Shown here: positions 24,017-35,212 of the stretch, in pieces
Position numbering within the stretch: position 1 is the stretch's first letter
Layout of the letters: each line of letters starts with the position of its first letter
From: Theristus sp. LFF4_11
Lineage: Eukaryota; Nematoda; Chromadorea; Monhysterida; Xyalidae
Direction: 5' to 3'
Length of the DNA stretch: 64,000 nt
Assembly (NCBI GenBank): GCA_030248135.1
Contig: JASANC010001071.1
Coordinates: forward strand, 1 to 64,000
Made by a program: the position numbers and the translations under genes
Notes under the pieces: generated by a model
Told to the model about the DNA's origin: nothing
Seen by the model: the letters and a program-made list of their open reading frames with translations, nothing else
The model's database searches: none

Positions 24017-24640
24017 TGCAGTTTTTCATGCCATGAGTACAATTCTGGTCTTAGTTTTTTGCCTGTTTGCCCGCCTCAGAAAAATGTTTCGCATGGCAGA
24101 CATTCAAGAAAACCGTGAAACTTTTAAACACAAAAAGACAACTGGAAAAACTGGAAAAAGTTTGCTGCGCTGTTGCATTTTTGGAACGATATGAAAAAAA
24201 TGTAACTACAAATTTCGCAATTCACCCGCGAAATTGCAGCTCTCCACCGTCTCCGTGCACTGATAGAAGTATCGTTCGAGAGTCGTCTTGTCCAAGTTTC
24301 CCTTCATCCAATCGGAATAAGCCTGTTCGACGAGCGGATTGCTCAGATTTCGAGCGGGTCGAGCCAACGGATTGTATGATTGATCGAGAAACGACAACAA
24401 ATCAACGGAAATCGTGTTTTCTTGACGAAAAACAGAATAGTTGAACGGTTCACGGTTGCACAGTACGATCGGTGGGAAGGGCAGTTCGTCGTGATCGAGC
24501 AGACGTGTTCGAGTTAGTGATTGATTGTTGTTCTCGAGCTCGTAGAGGAAGTAGACGGCGTGAAACAGGAAGATGACGAAGAATATCAGACTGATCACAA
24601 TGGAGCAGAGTGTTTTTGCGGCGCACAGACAACTAGCCAT
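21780..24640 (-). CDS. Divergent DEG/ENaC (degenerin/ASIC-like) channel subunit, 529 aa
   Basis: Exons on the minus strand: 24640-24226, 23971-23782, 23486-23176, 22652-22351, 22151-21780; total 1590 nt, open throughout. The protein starts MASCLCAAKTLC and runs into TM1 (IVISLIFFVIFLFHAVYFL), followed by the family's post-TM1 signature FPPIVLCN. Later landmarks are YQCTETVESCNF, GAGVCWLVD (the G-x-C-Y-x-F position), ISHDEHSL and the CKCR pair. The last exon has a long hydrophobic helix (TLVALTYVALVACLWSIVCY) and a Cys-rich tail. The usual G-x-S selectivity filter before TM2 is not recognisable, and TM2 is unlike the other two channel genes in this window, so conduction is uncertain. Family role: trimeric amiloride-type Na+ channel at the plasma membrane. 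The donor at 23175 is weak, and exon 2's acceptor sits in an AAC microsatellite. Confidence 0.78.
22875..23125. repeat. Dispersed repeat family J, copy 1
   Basis: Shares the landmarks gaaaactagtttcaatc, cacgcatgaaactg and gcgcgcattgagtctc with 33565-33900 and 36620-36848. The stretch holds inverted halves typical of a terminal-inverted-repeat element. It lies in an intron of the minus-strand DEG/ENaC gene. Confidence 0.6.
23632..23771. mobile_element. Family F MITE, copy in DEG/ENaC intron
   Basis: A near-palindromic element of about 140 bp, with ends TACAGTCTAATCAGCTG and CAGCTGATTCC...GACTGCA and an inner inverted pair tgatcacgtgatgcat / atatcacgtgatcagc. Its end lies 10 nt from the 5' splice site of exon 2 on the minus strand. 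Other copies are at 27574-27727, 34717-34883 and 41582-41738, with partial copies near 2215-2301 and 25335-25530. Confidence 0.8.
23973..24015. repeat. (GTT)n microsatellite at an intron 3' end
   Basis: Fourteen or so GTT units on the plus strand, i.e. AAC on the coding strand of the DEG/ENaC gene. The array directly precedes the inferred acceptor of exon 2 and replaces the pyrimidine tract expected there. Alternatively it is coding and adds a Thr run to the ectodomain. Confidence 0.85.
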
Positions 24641-26187
24641 TGTGAGCGGAACAATGATTATGAGTGTCCTTCAGAAATATCATAGACGGGCAGTTCGTCA
24701 GTTCTTATCGATAACCGTCAGCAACTGGGAATGAAGACAATCGAATAGCTTTTCTGTCGTTTTAATGCCAGCATGCAGAAAATTGCATGTGTGTTTCACA
24801 GGTCGATTGTACGATTTAACTGCAACACAACCACACCGGGTGGGAGTGGGGTTGCATTTTCTACACGTGCGGTCTGTCAATAAGCTAAAAGATGCCCACT
24901 ATATTGTGTACAGATAATGCTCATAAACTCAACGGCTTCCTTCCTCCATATACTACGGATGTGCGAAACGGGCGAAACAGCCTTAGAAATGCTTGGCAAC
25001 AGGAGACAAGCGGGATTAGCTGCGAACTCCGACAGGCAACATATCATGGTTAGTTGGTCGCCGGTGAATTTCCATTAAATTTGCCGGAACGTTTCCTAGG
25101 AAACGCGCACATTTCTCGGGCTCGTATTTTGCACAATAACAATAATCATTTCTATTTGAAGCGTCCTGGATACAATGTATGCCGAAGGTGGTTGATTTTA
25201 ATTACACAAGTTCGCACACTTGTTAAGAGAGAAAGAGCGCATTTCGTAATGTGTCGTAAAAATTGGATAGGTGTGAAAATGAGGGACACTCTCGAAATTA
25301 TCGTGTCTTCACCGGAGAATGTGTCTCATACAGTGGGTCACAGTCTCATTTGTAAATATAATTACACGTAGCTGATTGGCTAGTCCACATACATAGAATG
25401 TGATCCATGCATTCTGTGCATGCGCATTGCTGCGAAGGCGGAGCTTGTTTCTGCACGGAGGGCATGAGTCCGTGCCGTGGACACCAACCTTAGCTGATTT
25501 CATTCTGGTTACAGATAGACTGCATATTGCGATACTGTATGTGGAATGCACTGTGCCGATTCGACCAATTAGCCGACTTAGCCAATGGTGGTGGAGTTCA
25601 TGCACTCTTTGTCTTTCATTTCTCTTGATCACTCGCTTTTGAAGTGTCACTGCAAGTGGCACTTCTGGTGGTATTTTGGTCCCGAGACTCAATACGCATG
25701 TTCATCGTAGATAGGTAAACATATTTGTTACATCTGTACGGAAATAAAACTGTTTGTTGGTGAATTTGTTACTTTGATCGCGGTGAACCGCGGAAGTTAA
25801 TAAGAGCATTTGAATTTTAACGAAAAAGCCTCATTTCAAACACTGAGCCACAATTACCGTGCCATCATGCAAAACATCCCTTGCCAGACACCAAAATTGC
25901 ATTAAACGTAATAGCATAGATTCAAGGTCCAGGTTTGGTAAAAAAAAATATTGATTCGTTCAATTCAGTGGAGGCCCTATTATTATGACACGTGTGCGTG
26001 TTGCGGTTTATTTTTGAGCCCCAACTTTCCAGTGCACATGTTGTTGCTATGGGAGACGAGAGACGAAAAAGCCATAATCCGTCGAAGCAAACAGTGTGCC
26101 GTTTATGCTAACACAAACCGCGTATCAAGAGCAAAAATACGATTTCCAGGGTTTTTTTCCGACCCGTTTTCTGGAAATAAAAACGAT
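24641..26187. other. Intergenic region between divergent DEG/ENaC and KATNIP genes
   Basis: No exon found. It is presumably a shared divergent promoter region of about 1.5 kb. It contains a decayed family-F MITE at about 25335-25530 (gctgattggcta ... cagatagactgca). No core promoter motif is clear. Confidence 0.5.
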
Positions 26188-28778
26188 ATGGATGGAGAAA
26201 ATGAAAGCCTGAGGTAGAAGTTTACAAGATATTTGGTTTTAACGGGAAATCCTTTTTCTTATAAAAAAACAAAAAAGCTACAAGGTGACGAAAAAAACAA
26301 AAAACACAAAACACAGAGTATCCGACGACGACAACGAACTGGACAGTAGTTTCAATACGGACAGCCTTGTTGATCGTGAAGAAAATGAGAACATCGATGA
26401 AGTTTGGCAGAATTTGGATGTCTTCAATCATTCTCATTCCGGCCGTCTTGAACCAGGTGTGGTTTTGTTTGTTTTTGTTCGAGTTTAGCTTTTTTTTACA
26501 GCTGCGCAACTCTTCAGTAGACCGCTTTTGTTTTCAGACAAGACATCGTTTCCTGTTAACAAGGCAAAAATATTTACTCTTTTTTTCTGCTCAAAGGACC
26601 AGCACTGGATCGATTCCTTCACCTGCTCGAGAACAATCGCGTGCTGCCGAACATTGAAGAGCAGGCACAGTGAGTTGCTTTTTTTCTCGGTTAAAATTAG
26701 CCCAACCGTTTTGATTCTAAATGAAAAAAAAAAGTTCGTAAAAAACGTTTTTCTCGAAAAAAAGACCGGACGACTTCGCGATACCCGAGCAACCCGCCGG
26801 TGAGCGTTTGCACATTCAACTGCTCTCGACCTGGGGTGATCCGTTCTACGTCGGGTTGAATGGAATCGAGATGTTCAACGTTGATGGGGATCGAGCCATT
26901 GTCGCGAACGTAGGCGATCTGCTAAAAATCTGTTTTGTTCTAGCTTTTCTCGCTTTTCTAATATTGTTGTTTTTTCTGCAAAAAAACTCCTGAGAAATGC
27001 ATGCCATGTCTACATTTAAAGTGCACGCTAAAAACTGGTATATCCGGTGTCCGGTCAGTCCGCTTGGATGTCCGTGTCCCGGAAATAAAAGTGGCGCAAG
27101 ACGCCGAATGCTATGATTGTCAATTTTATTTTTGAGAAACCACACGCGGGGCACCCAAATGGACAGGACGGACACCGGACATCTGTTTTGCATGATTTTT
27201 CATCAGATCCTGGAATTCTGAACACATAAGCACATGAAGTTCTTGAAAGCTTGATTTTTCAAATTTATAAGCGGATCAAATACGAACACGCAGTTCTTGT
27301 GAATATCCAGTTTTCAAAATAAAAGCGGATTATTGTGGATTTATTCAAACGTGTCCCAACTAAAATGACGTCATTTGCTTTAAAAACGCCCGTTTGTCAA
27401 AGTACAGGCACTAAAATGTCAGTTTGGTGTGACTTATTCGACATTCACCATTTGTTTGCGGGAAGAAACCTGGTCTGGTTTGCAGTGAACGGCAAGCGCA
27501 CGTTTGGCGGCACATGACGTCATTTCAGTGGGACAGGTTTAAAAAAGTAGGTCATACCGTAAGTGCGATTATTTACAGTCCAACTCTACCAGTTGATTGG
27601 TTGATGATCACGTGATGCATAGATTCTATTCAAATCAAACTCCGCCTCCACAGCAATTCATGCACAGAGAGATTGCATGCATCAACCAATCAGCTATAGT
27701 TGGAAATGTTTTTGAGTTCGACTGTAGGTGTCATCAGCATCCAGCTCCACAGCGCCGGTGCCTCAGTGCATGCGCGTCGAGAATCTGTTCGCCGACTACG
27801 ATAGTCACGACGTCGCTCGACTGTGGCTGGCGCCGTTCGACGAACATGCCGGAGCCACTACGATCGACATTCGCTTTCGTCGACGCGAGACGCTCGCGAT
27901 GATCCGAATTTGGGTATGCGTCGTCTGTTGTTGTTGGAATTTGGGCGATGTTTTCAGCCAGGGCGAACCGAGAGAAGCGTACAGAACGCCATTGAGTTGG
28001 GCGCCCATCGAGTTTTCTCTGTCGTCATTAAGTGCTTATTATACACCCCTCGGCGGGGCTCGATCTCCCGAACGCACAGACAAAAGTCCAACGCACTATT
28101 ATCTTTTTTATTAAACGTGACCCAATATGCGTTTGCACGCACAGATAGAGAAAATGTTTCATGGCTGCGCGGCAATTTGAAATCAGCAAAACTTACGTAT
28201 TCTGACGGCAGATTTGTGCAAGAAATTGAAAAAAAAACAATCAGAAGATTTTCTCACTATATAAATTTATTTTATTCTGTATTCGAACTGCTTTCGGGCG
28301 CGAAATAACTTTTCAGCTGTGCGGCTTTTCCACACGTCATTCAACATTACTCCGCCTCATTCACACGAAAAGATAATACCACCCAGGCGTCGTCTCTGCT
28401 CTTGTTTTTTTTATTGAAGAACGATAATTTTTGTGCCCAGCCAAACTTTTTATTGTGCTGGATGTATAATTGAAAAACATCGCTGTTTTCCATTTGTTCG
28501 TTTGTCATTTTTCTATATCTCCTGTATTCCTCTTTTCTTGCGACATATCCCATGTTTGTGTGTTTTTTTTGTTTCAGAACTACAACAAATCACGAGTGCA
28601 TTCGTCCCGTGGTGTGCGCCACCTGAAAATGCTACTGGACGATCGACTGGTGTTTGCGGGCGAAATCGCGCGCGCAGACAGGGTTGAAAATGTGAATGAG
28701 GTGCGGACGGTGGAAATGTATTAGAAAAACATGTTACTCAACGGACAATTTGTTTCAACTCAATCAATCAATCGATCG

Positions 28779-28818
<40 letters not shown>

Positions 28819-31800
28819 CTAATTACTCAGCGCAATTTGAAGAGATGATGAGCTTTTTGAAGATGAGCAAAACTCACTAAAAAATGCTGATTACGATCAC
28901 TTGTGGGTTTTCGCACAAAGCTATAACAAAAAGTTACTTCGCATTCCATTGATCAAATTGTTCCAGTGCACTTTCTCAACAGACTGAAATCAGAAAACAG
29001 TCACATGCATTTTCAGTTCATCGAAAACTTGTTTTTAGATTCAAAGATCCCGCAATTTACGATTTGAAAAAAACACTCAAGATCGTTCCTTTTCCCTGAG
29101 ACAGACCATCTTGTTCACGGTCGATCCGACAATTTTGGATCGAATTCAATCTGTCGAGAATGCCGACGATGCAAACGCCACGTCGAATAACAACAGCAAC
29201 CAGCGACCGGCTCCGCTCATGCCCACCGTCTCGCGCCCGTCCACCGGTGAAGCGGTACGTGAAGAAACGGTTTATTTTTTAATAGTCTAATCAGTAAAAA
29301 AACTTTTTGTAGTTCACAAAACCGTTTCTTTGCTTTGTGAACAGCGGATTGACACCGCGAGAGTGCACCAGACGCTGTTTTTTGTTGTTTTTGTTTTGCT
29401 GCGATCATTTCGCTACTGGAAATTGTCCACCCACTCCATTCCATCGCACCCGCGCTTTCCGACAAGTTCACACAGCCCCAGCCTTCTCGATTGCCCCTCC
29501 CCCAATTTCGTAAGCCAAAAAACAACGTCCCAAATGGCAACATTTTCTCTCTATGAAATGACAAAAACAAGATTTCTCAAAAACAGTAACATGCAACATT
29601 AATTTTCTCTGAAGTTGACAAAAACCATTGATTCTGCAAAGCAGCTACGGTATGGCCGGTTAAACATGGCAGCTTTTTTCAGGGTGCAAGGAGCTCGCGA
29701 ATTTTGAATGAAAGAAAAAAGACGTTCATAAACTGAATTGTGTGCCAAATTTGACACGCGTTTTTTAAACTAATGGATTATCCGCGCTATTCTGTTCATT
29801 CTTCATCCCTTGTACACATGATTGGGAATTACGTTGGCTTTTTTGAAAAAGACAACTCCTAGTCTGCGGCTGATCCCGCCTTGATGGACTGCCTCATTTA
29901 TTCGGCCATACTGTATGTACTTGTGGCCACATTTTCGCAATATTCTTTTTTGTAAAAAGGGCACCCGACTAACGGCCGGTCGCCAGCAGACGGCAGAGTC
30001 CCGCAGCAGCTCGCCACTGCCGCCAACTACGACATTTGACGTCACCACGCCACTGAAGGAGTGCATTCGAGGCAGCAAAGTGACGGTTCAGTTGAAGGAA
30101 AACCACGGTCTACATGGGATGATCGGACTAACTGGTTGGTGTAAAGTTTTGGTATGAAAACTGCGCACTCTGGTTTTATAACACTCACAGTGATGTTTCC
30201 TAGTCGCAAACACTCGCAGACTTAATGTGCATTCATGAAGAAGTATTTAGTGACGCATAGCTGTGTGTTAAAACATAGCTACGCGATCACTGAATACTGC
30301 TTCATGAATGCCCCTTACAGTATGTTCGCGTGACTGTGAAGCATTGCCGGCTATAATAGATGAAGTTCGCTGTTTCGCCAGGTAAGACGCATGCCGCGGT
30401 GTCCCCTCGCTCGTCAGTGCGACGGACACCAGAGGCAAAATTGCCGAAGGTGTTTTTTTTACCACAGACAGATCATATAGTCTGGGTAAACTATAACCCT
30501 GTCCTCAGACAAGAACTTCAACAGGCATTTTTTCAGCGTTTGCTGTTTTCATGTGTTTTTTAGTTTTTTTTTTAATCTTTTTTCAGGCATTCAGTTGACC
30601 GGTGGGAACGGTTGCACGCTAGCGAGTCAGTTCGTCACACTTTCGTGTGAAACAGCAAACTGTGAGGAGGAAACCGATAAACATCAACTCAACAGGTTTG
30701 GATCGACTCAATGCCACTGACGTTTTTAGGTCGAGATAAAGTCCTCTTGATCTAGTCTGAACACATGGTACTCGACTGGGTCAAAAAAAAACACTGCAAT
30801 AAATTATAATCTTTTGCTCAAATCTTTTTCTATGGACTGTTATCTAAACTTTTCAATAAGCGGTATCCATGAAAGCGAACTTGCGTGAAAAAGCGTACGA
30901 TACCGTATTACTCCCATTAAACCCCCCCCACCATTAATCCCACTCCACCAATAAACCCCCACCCCCACGACAAGTTTCCGAATAATCCCCCCCACACAAA
31001 TAATCCCCCATGGGGGATTATTGTAAACCTGTTTTAAACACATACCCAGCAAATTCAGTGGCTGGTTGCAGTGAAAATGATGAAATTGTGCTACCAGAGG
31101 CCCCAAATGGATGAGTTAATGGTAATTTCATTACAAAAGGCTGTTATAAAAGGAAATTTCTATGTAGAGTAGAAGTTTCTGCGACTTTCTTGCCTGCCAT
31201 GCAAGGTATGTTTGCCATTTTTCAATAAACCCCACCCCTAGAATTTGTTTGTAAATAACCCCCCTCCCACCAATAATCCCCCCCACCAATAAACCCCCAC
31301 CCCTAAAAGTCGCTGACGTATTAATCCCCCATGGGGGTTTATTGGAGGTAATACGGTAGTTGGAAAAATACAGAATTTTGAAACAGAACTTCGCAGACTG
31401 CAAAGCAGCGGCCGTCTAACGACGGACGAACGCGAAATGTGGCTCCTGGACAATTGGTCGCCCGGGCAACCGGTGTCGCTGGTATTCTTGCTGTCGCAGG
31501 AAACCGAGCTCACTGGAGTGACACTTTGGAACTATAACGCTTCACTGGAGATGTCCTACGCTGGGGTTGGTGGACAAAAACACACACGAAAACGGCCAAA
31601 CAGTAATTCCAGGCGATATAATTTTAAGTCAAGAACAACAGAAAGAAGAGCGCACAGAACGAGTGGGTACTAGGTAGGGTGCCCATTGAGTTTCCCTGTC
31701 ATTGAATGCCTCGTACATTCACGGTGCCACGAGACAGGTATAAACGAGACGAGACGAGCGGGAGGGGCAAGCATTTCACGAGACGGGACAAATGAACACG

Positions 31801-34376
31801 AGAGACAACTGTCATAGAAACCCTACTCAACGGTGCTCAACAAACCACAACAAACCTTTCAAAGCACACTTTCCAAAAGCTGACGCTCGAAATAAAACAA
31901 GCGAATTCTTGTGTTGCGCCACAATCGCGCAGGTGAAATGCGTGGACGTGTACGTGGACGATCAGCTCGTTGTCGGCGACGCGCAGGTGCGCAAGGCGCC
32001 CGGCCATCTCTACTACGACTTCGTGCAGGACATTCCGTTGCACGCGCAGCGGCGTCGCGCGACACCGCCGCGAGAGCAAGCCGTCTCCGGATGTAAAGTC
32101 GCTGTCTGAATACGGTGCACTTGTAAACGCACAGACACTTTTGAAAAAAGGTGTTCGAACGAACGAACGATGATCTTAGGCGATGTTTTCCAGCCAGGAC
32201 TGACGCAGAAAAATGTACAAGAACGCCGTCGAGTAGGACCGTCCGGAGTTCTGTTGTTCGCCTGGCTGTCCCATGCGCTAGGTTTGTGTTCCGTAAATAA
32301 AAGTGAGTCCAAAAACGCGCATGGTTGTGCCATGCCACTTTATTTTAGGAACACCAGGCGGGACAGGACCCTTGTTTGAACACCTTTTATCAACGTGGTA
32401 GTCGAAGAGCGTGCACTGTCCTTAGGCTAGCACTCACATTTTTGTCGGCGAACGTGCAGTTTCAAAACAATTATCCGAATATGAAAATCAATTTATTTGA
32501 TTTTCTTCATTTTCTTCATCCAGTTGTTTACCAACTGCATCTGCTGTCGACGTGGGGTGATGATTTCTACATTGGACTAAACGGCATCGAGCTGTTCGAT
32601 GGAAATGGACAACGAATCGATGTTCGACTGCACAGTGAGTAACAGCTACACTGGAATTGTAAAAAATCAGATTAGCACGCCAAAAGCAAAATTGAGTAGA
32701 AAGAGCGGCCTCGATGGTCCAAAGCGCTCGTCCATCACGTACCAGAGACGGTGTGTGGATGGGTTCAAATTCCACTCAAGATCACAAGTTTTTTTTTCGA
32801 TACGATGCCTGTATCACCTTTGGAAGAAACGCACACATCCGCGCAACAATAAAGCGACTTTCAGAAACTAGCAAAATCGTTCACAATCCATTCTGCCGGT
32901 TACTGTAGACCTCGCCGCCTACCCCGAGTCCGTGAATGCGCTTCGTCACGTTCACGACGACCCACGGACGAGCGCGAAACTGATCGACGGTCGCAACGAC
33001 ACCGACGACCCGCAACACATGTGGCTGGCGCCGCTGATGCACAACGATGTAGGAGCTTACCGTATTACCTCTAATAAAACCCCATGGGGGTTTATTTCTT
33101 CAGCGACTTCTGGGGGTGGGGGTTTATTTTGGGGGGGGGGTATTTTTTTGGGGGGTTTATTTGGAAACAATTTTTAGGGGTGGGCAAAATAGCAAAAATA
33201 CCTTCCATGGCAGGAAGGAAGTCGCAGAAACTTCTACTCTACATAGAAATTTCCTTTTACAACAGCCTTTTGTAATGAAATTACCATTAACTCATCCATT
33301 TGGGGCCTTTGGTAGCACAATTTCATCATTTTCACTGCAGCCAGCCACTGAATTCGCTGGGTATGTGTTTCAAACAGGTTTCCAATAATCCCGCATGGGG
33401 GATTATTTTGGGGGGGATTATTTGGAAACTTGTCGAGGGGGTGGGGGTTTATTTTTTGGGGGGGTTTAATTTTGGGGGGGTTTAATTTTGGGGGGCTTAA
33501 TAGAGGTAATACGGTAGATACCGGTATAATATTTTTTTTAAGACCTGCGACTCATTGCGGTTGTGGCCGTAAAAGGAAACTAGTTTCAATCGTTATGTGG
33601 TAATTCAGAATAGCCTAAGTGACCCGGCTTTATTTAGGGAACTCGCATCCTTCTGTCAACTTTGAAAACCCGCGTCGTGCATGAGACTGGCTTGCCCATC
33701 TATGCGCGCATTGAGACGCGGGACCAAAATAAAAGATACTACTTGCTCGCGAGACTCAATGCGCGCGTCGATAGGCAAACAGTTTCATGCGTGACGCGGC
33801 AATTGAAAATTGGTGAAGTGATCCGAGTCCCCTATATAAGGCCGAGTCACTTAGGCATTTCGACGTCTGCAAATGCATTGAGTCGCAGAGAGGACCCGAA
33901 AATTGATAACAAACGAAACAGTTTTTCGCTGTTGTTTCTGTCTTCTTTGGTTTATGCATACATCACCCATCTTCGAAAAAATTACGATCTTCCACATGCA
34001 TAATTTTTCAAACCAGGTGAACCTACGGTCTTCTAGCATGGTGATTTGCAGGTCAATCGAATATTTTTCATCTTCGACCAGCCGACCACGGTGTCGCGAC
34101 TGCGCATCTGGAATTACCGCAAAACGCCGAGCCGGGGCGCGCAAAACATGACGGCGAGTAGTTTTTTTTTTGTTTTTTTTTCATTTTGCCATGGGTTGCT
34201 TTTCTGGTACAAAGCTTACCGTATTTTTGGAAAAGTTTGCGTGAATGAAGTTCGAAGAAAAACTTTTTTGTCCAATTCAGATTTTGGTCGATGACACGAT
34301 GATATTCAGTGGTGAACTGCCCCGAAGCACTGCGGATGCTACGTTATTCTGTGACATTACGACGGTGGAAAATTGA
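26188..34376 (+). CDS. KATNIP: Katanin-interacting protein KATNIP (KIAA0556) orthologue, 15 exons, 619 aa
   Basis: Exons in phase: 26188-26213, 26317-26456, 26597-26669, 26765-26909, 27728-27913, 28578-28682, 29105-29254, 29960-30107, 30597-30705, 31397-31565, 31933-32092, 32524-32634, 32909-33048, 34052-34153, 34281-34376 (1860 nt). Family landmarks: DRFLHLLENNRVLPNIEEQ; the DUF4457 signature LLSTWGDPFYVGLNGIEMF; WLAPFDEH; IRIWNYNKSRVHSSRGVR; TLWNYNASLEMSYAG; the second LLSTWGDDFYIGLNGIELF; LIDGRNDTDDPQHMWLAPL; LRIWNYRKTPSRGAQN; LVDDTMIFSGEL. KATNIP binds microtubules and katanin at the ciliary basal body; human mutations cause Joubert syndrome, so a role in ciliated sensory neurons is likely here. 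The protein is far shorter than human KATNIP (about 1600 aa), lacking most of the non-conserved N-terminal and linker parts. The last intron uses a GC donor (ACG|gcgagt at 34154) in my model. The start ATG is the only one in frame with a good donor, but it is not confirmed. Confidence 0.9.
27332..27557 (-). mobile_element. Family B element (introner-like MITE), inverted copy
   Basis: About 230 bp, reverse complement of the elements at 14220-14457, 54531-54764 and 58318-58556. Ends are tattgtggatttattcaaacg and aaaaaagtaggtcatacc; the interior carries two tgacgtca palindromes and cccgtttgtcaaagtacag. It lies inside a KATNIP intron. Confidence 0.85.
27574..27727. mobile_element. Family F MITE whose end supplies a KATNIP acceptor
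   Basis: Ends tacagtccaactctacc and gttcgactgtag, with inner arms tgatcacgtgatgcat / gcatgcatcaaccaatc. The last bases, CTGTAG, are the inferred 3' splice site of KATNIP exon 5 (27728). Confidence 0.8.
27940..28105 (-). mobile_element. tRNA-derived SINE, copy with B box
   Basis: Minus-strand copy of the SINE at 44092-44262. It keeps the B-box region (ctcgatctccc, complement GGGAGATCGAG) and the body gcccatcgagttttctctgt, but its A box is degraded. In a KATNIP intron. Body fragments also occur at about 31673-31720, 32176-32260 and (opposite strand) 54035-54105. Confidence 0.65.
28757..28818. repeat. (AATC)n microsatellite
   Basis: About 15 units of AATC with ATCG interruptions in a KATNIP intron. 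A shorter array of the same unit is at 8346-8372 in the large gene. Confidence 0.95.
29646..29915 (-). mobile_element. Family C MITE in KATNIP intron
   Basis: Full-length inverted copy with ends tacggtatggccggttaaac and ttattcggccatactgta. It ends 45 nt before KATNIP exon 8. Confidence 0.85.
30225..30315. mobile_element. Family A hairpin MITE in KATNIP intron
   Basis: Copy with intact arms gcattcatgaagaagtattt and actgcttcatgaatgc. Arms flank the core gtgacgcatagctgtg. Confidence 0.8.
30901..31358 (-). mobile_element. Family E element (~460 bp, C/G-tract ends) in KATNIP intron
   Basis: Bounded by taccgtattact and ggaggtaatacggta. Both ends carry runs of cccccacc and nested mini-palindromes such as aatcccccatgggggatt. 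The interior (catccatttggggcctct complement) is shared, inverted, with 33058-33516. No coding capacity, so it is non-autonomous. Confidence 0.85.
33058..33516 (+). mobile_element. Family E element, second copy in KATNIP
   Basis: Bounded by taccgtattacctc and gaggtaatacggta, in inverse orientation to the copy at 30901. It begins 9 nt after the donor of KATNIP exon 13 (GAT|gtagg). G-runs of up to ten (gggggggggg near 33131) could form quadruplexes. Confidence 0.85.
33565..33900. repeat. Dispersed repeat family J, palindromic copy
   Basis: Contains both halves of the repeat in inverted order: atgcgcgcattgagacgcg near 33708 and ctcaatgcgcgcgtcgata near 33754, with agtttcaatcgt at one side. In the long KATNIP intron 33049-34051. 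Confidence 0.6.
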
Positions 34377-35212
34377 TGCGTGGGTATTCTTTTTGTATCA
34401 TTTGTGTTGGCCATTGAAAAAGTGAATATGACAGTTATAATCCTCTCTGTATTTTTGTAAAGCTTTAGTGAAAACGTGAAGCCATTTTATTGGTTTTATA
34501 CGCGTAGTAATTGGGCGACACACATATATAAACATGTAACATCATCAAAAATATCATCTCTGAAAGTACAAATATAATCAGTAAAATCTGAAAAGAAGCA
34601 AAGTGCGAACAAGGAAACGTATACAAATACAGCTACAAACACGTGGTAGTTAGCCGTGTAGTTGCTTTGCTAATTCAAATTAAGCACCTTTTAAAACATA
34701 AATGAACGAATTGATGTACAGTCAAACACTCCAATTTATAGGCAATCAGCTGATTGGTTAGATCATTTGATGCAAGATTTCTGTGCAGGGACTTTACTTG
34801 AAGGCGGAGTTGGTCCTGCACAGAAAGCATGATCACCACCAACCAATCAGCTTGTTCCCTATAATGTAGAGTTCTCGAGTGTAAACATCAATAGCACAAA
34901 ATTAATGGCAGTACATGTAGTTTAAGTTTGTGAAACTGTTCAGTCAAACACACAATTCTCCACAGAACTCTTGTTTGTTTCAATAAGTTCTTGAGCTACC
35001 ACTTGATCTGTTAAGCCAACAAATTTGTTGAATTAAAAAACTCAGCAACTGTTAAATGAACCCGTTTTTCTTTGCGACAGTGGTGGTGACCCCTCATTTT
35101 GATATTTTCAGGGCAACCTGTTCAACACATGGTTCAATAAGAACTTAATGCGGTGAAACGTGTGTGTTTGACCGGGAAATGATGACAGTGTTTTTTTTTG
35201 TTTTGAAAAGTT
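34377..35212. other. Non-coding interval between convergent KATNIP and MARVEL genes
   Basis: 3' flanks of both genes, AT-rich, with the family-F MITE at 34717-34883. No exon or RNA gene seen. Confidence 0.5.
34717..34883. mobile_element. Family F MITE downstream of KATNIP
   Basis: Copy with ends tacagtcaaacactcc and gagttctcgagtgta and inner arms gcaatcagctgattgg / ccaaccaatcagc. Confidence 0.8.
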
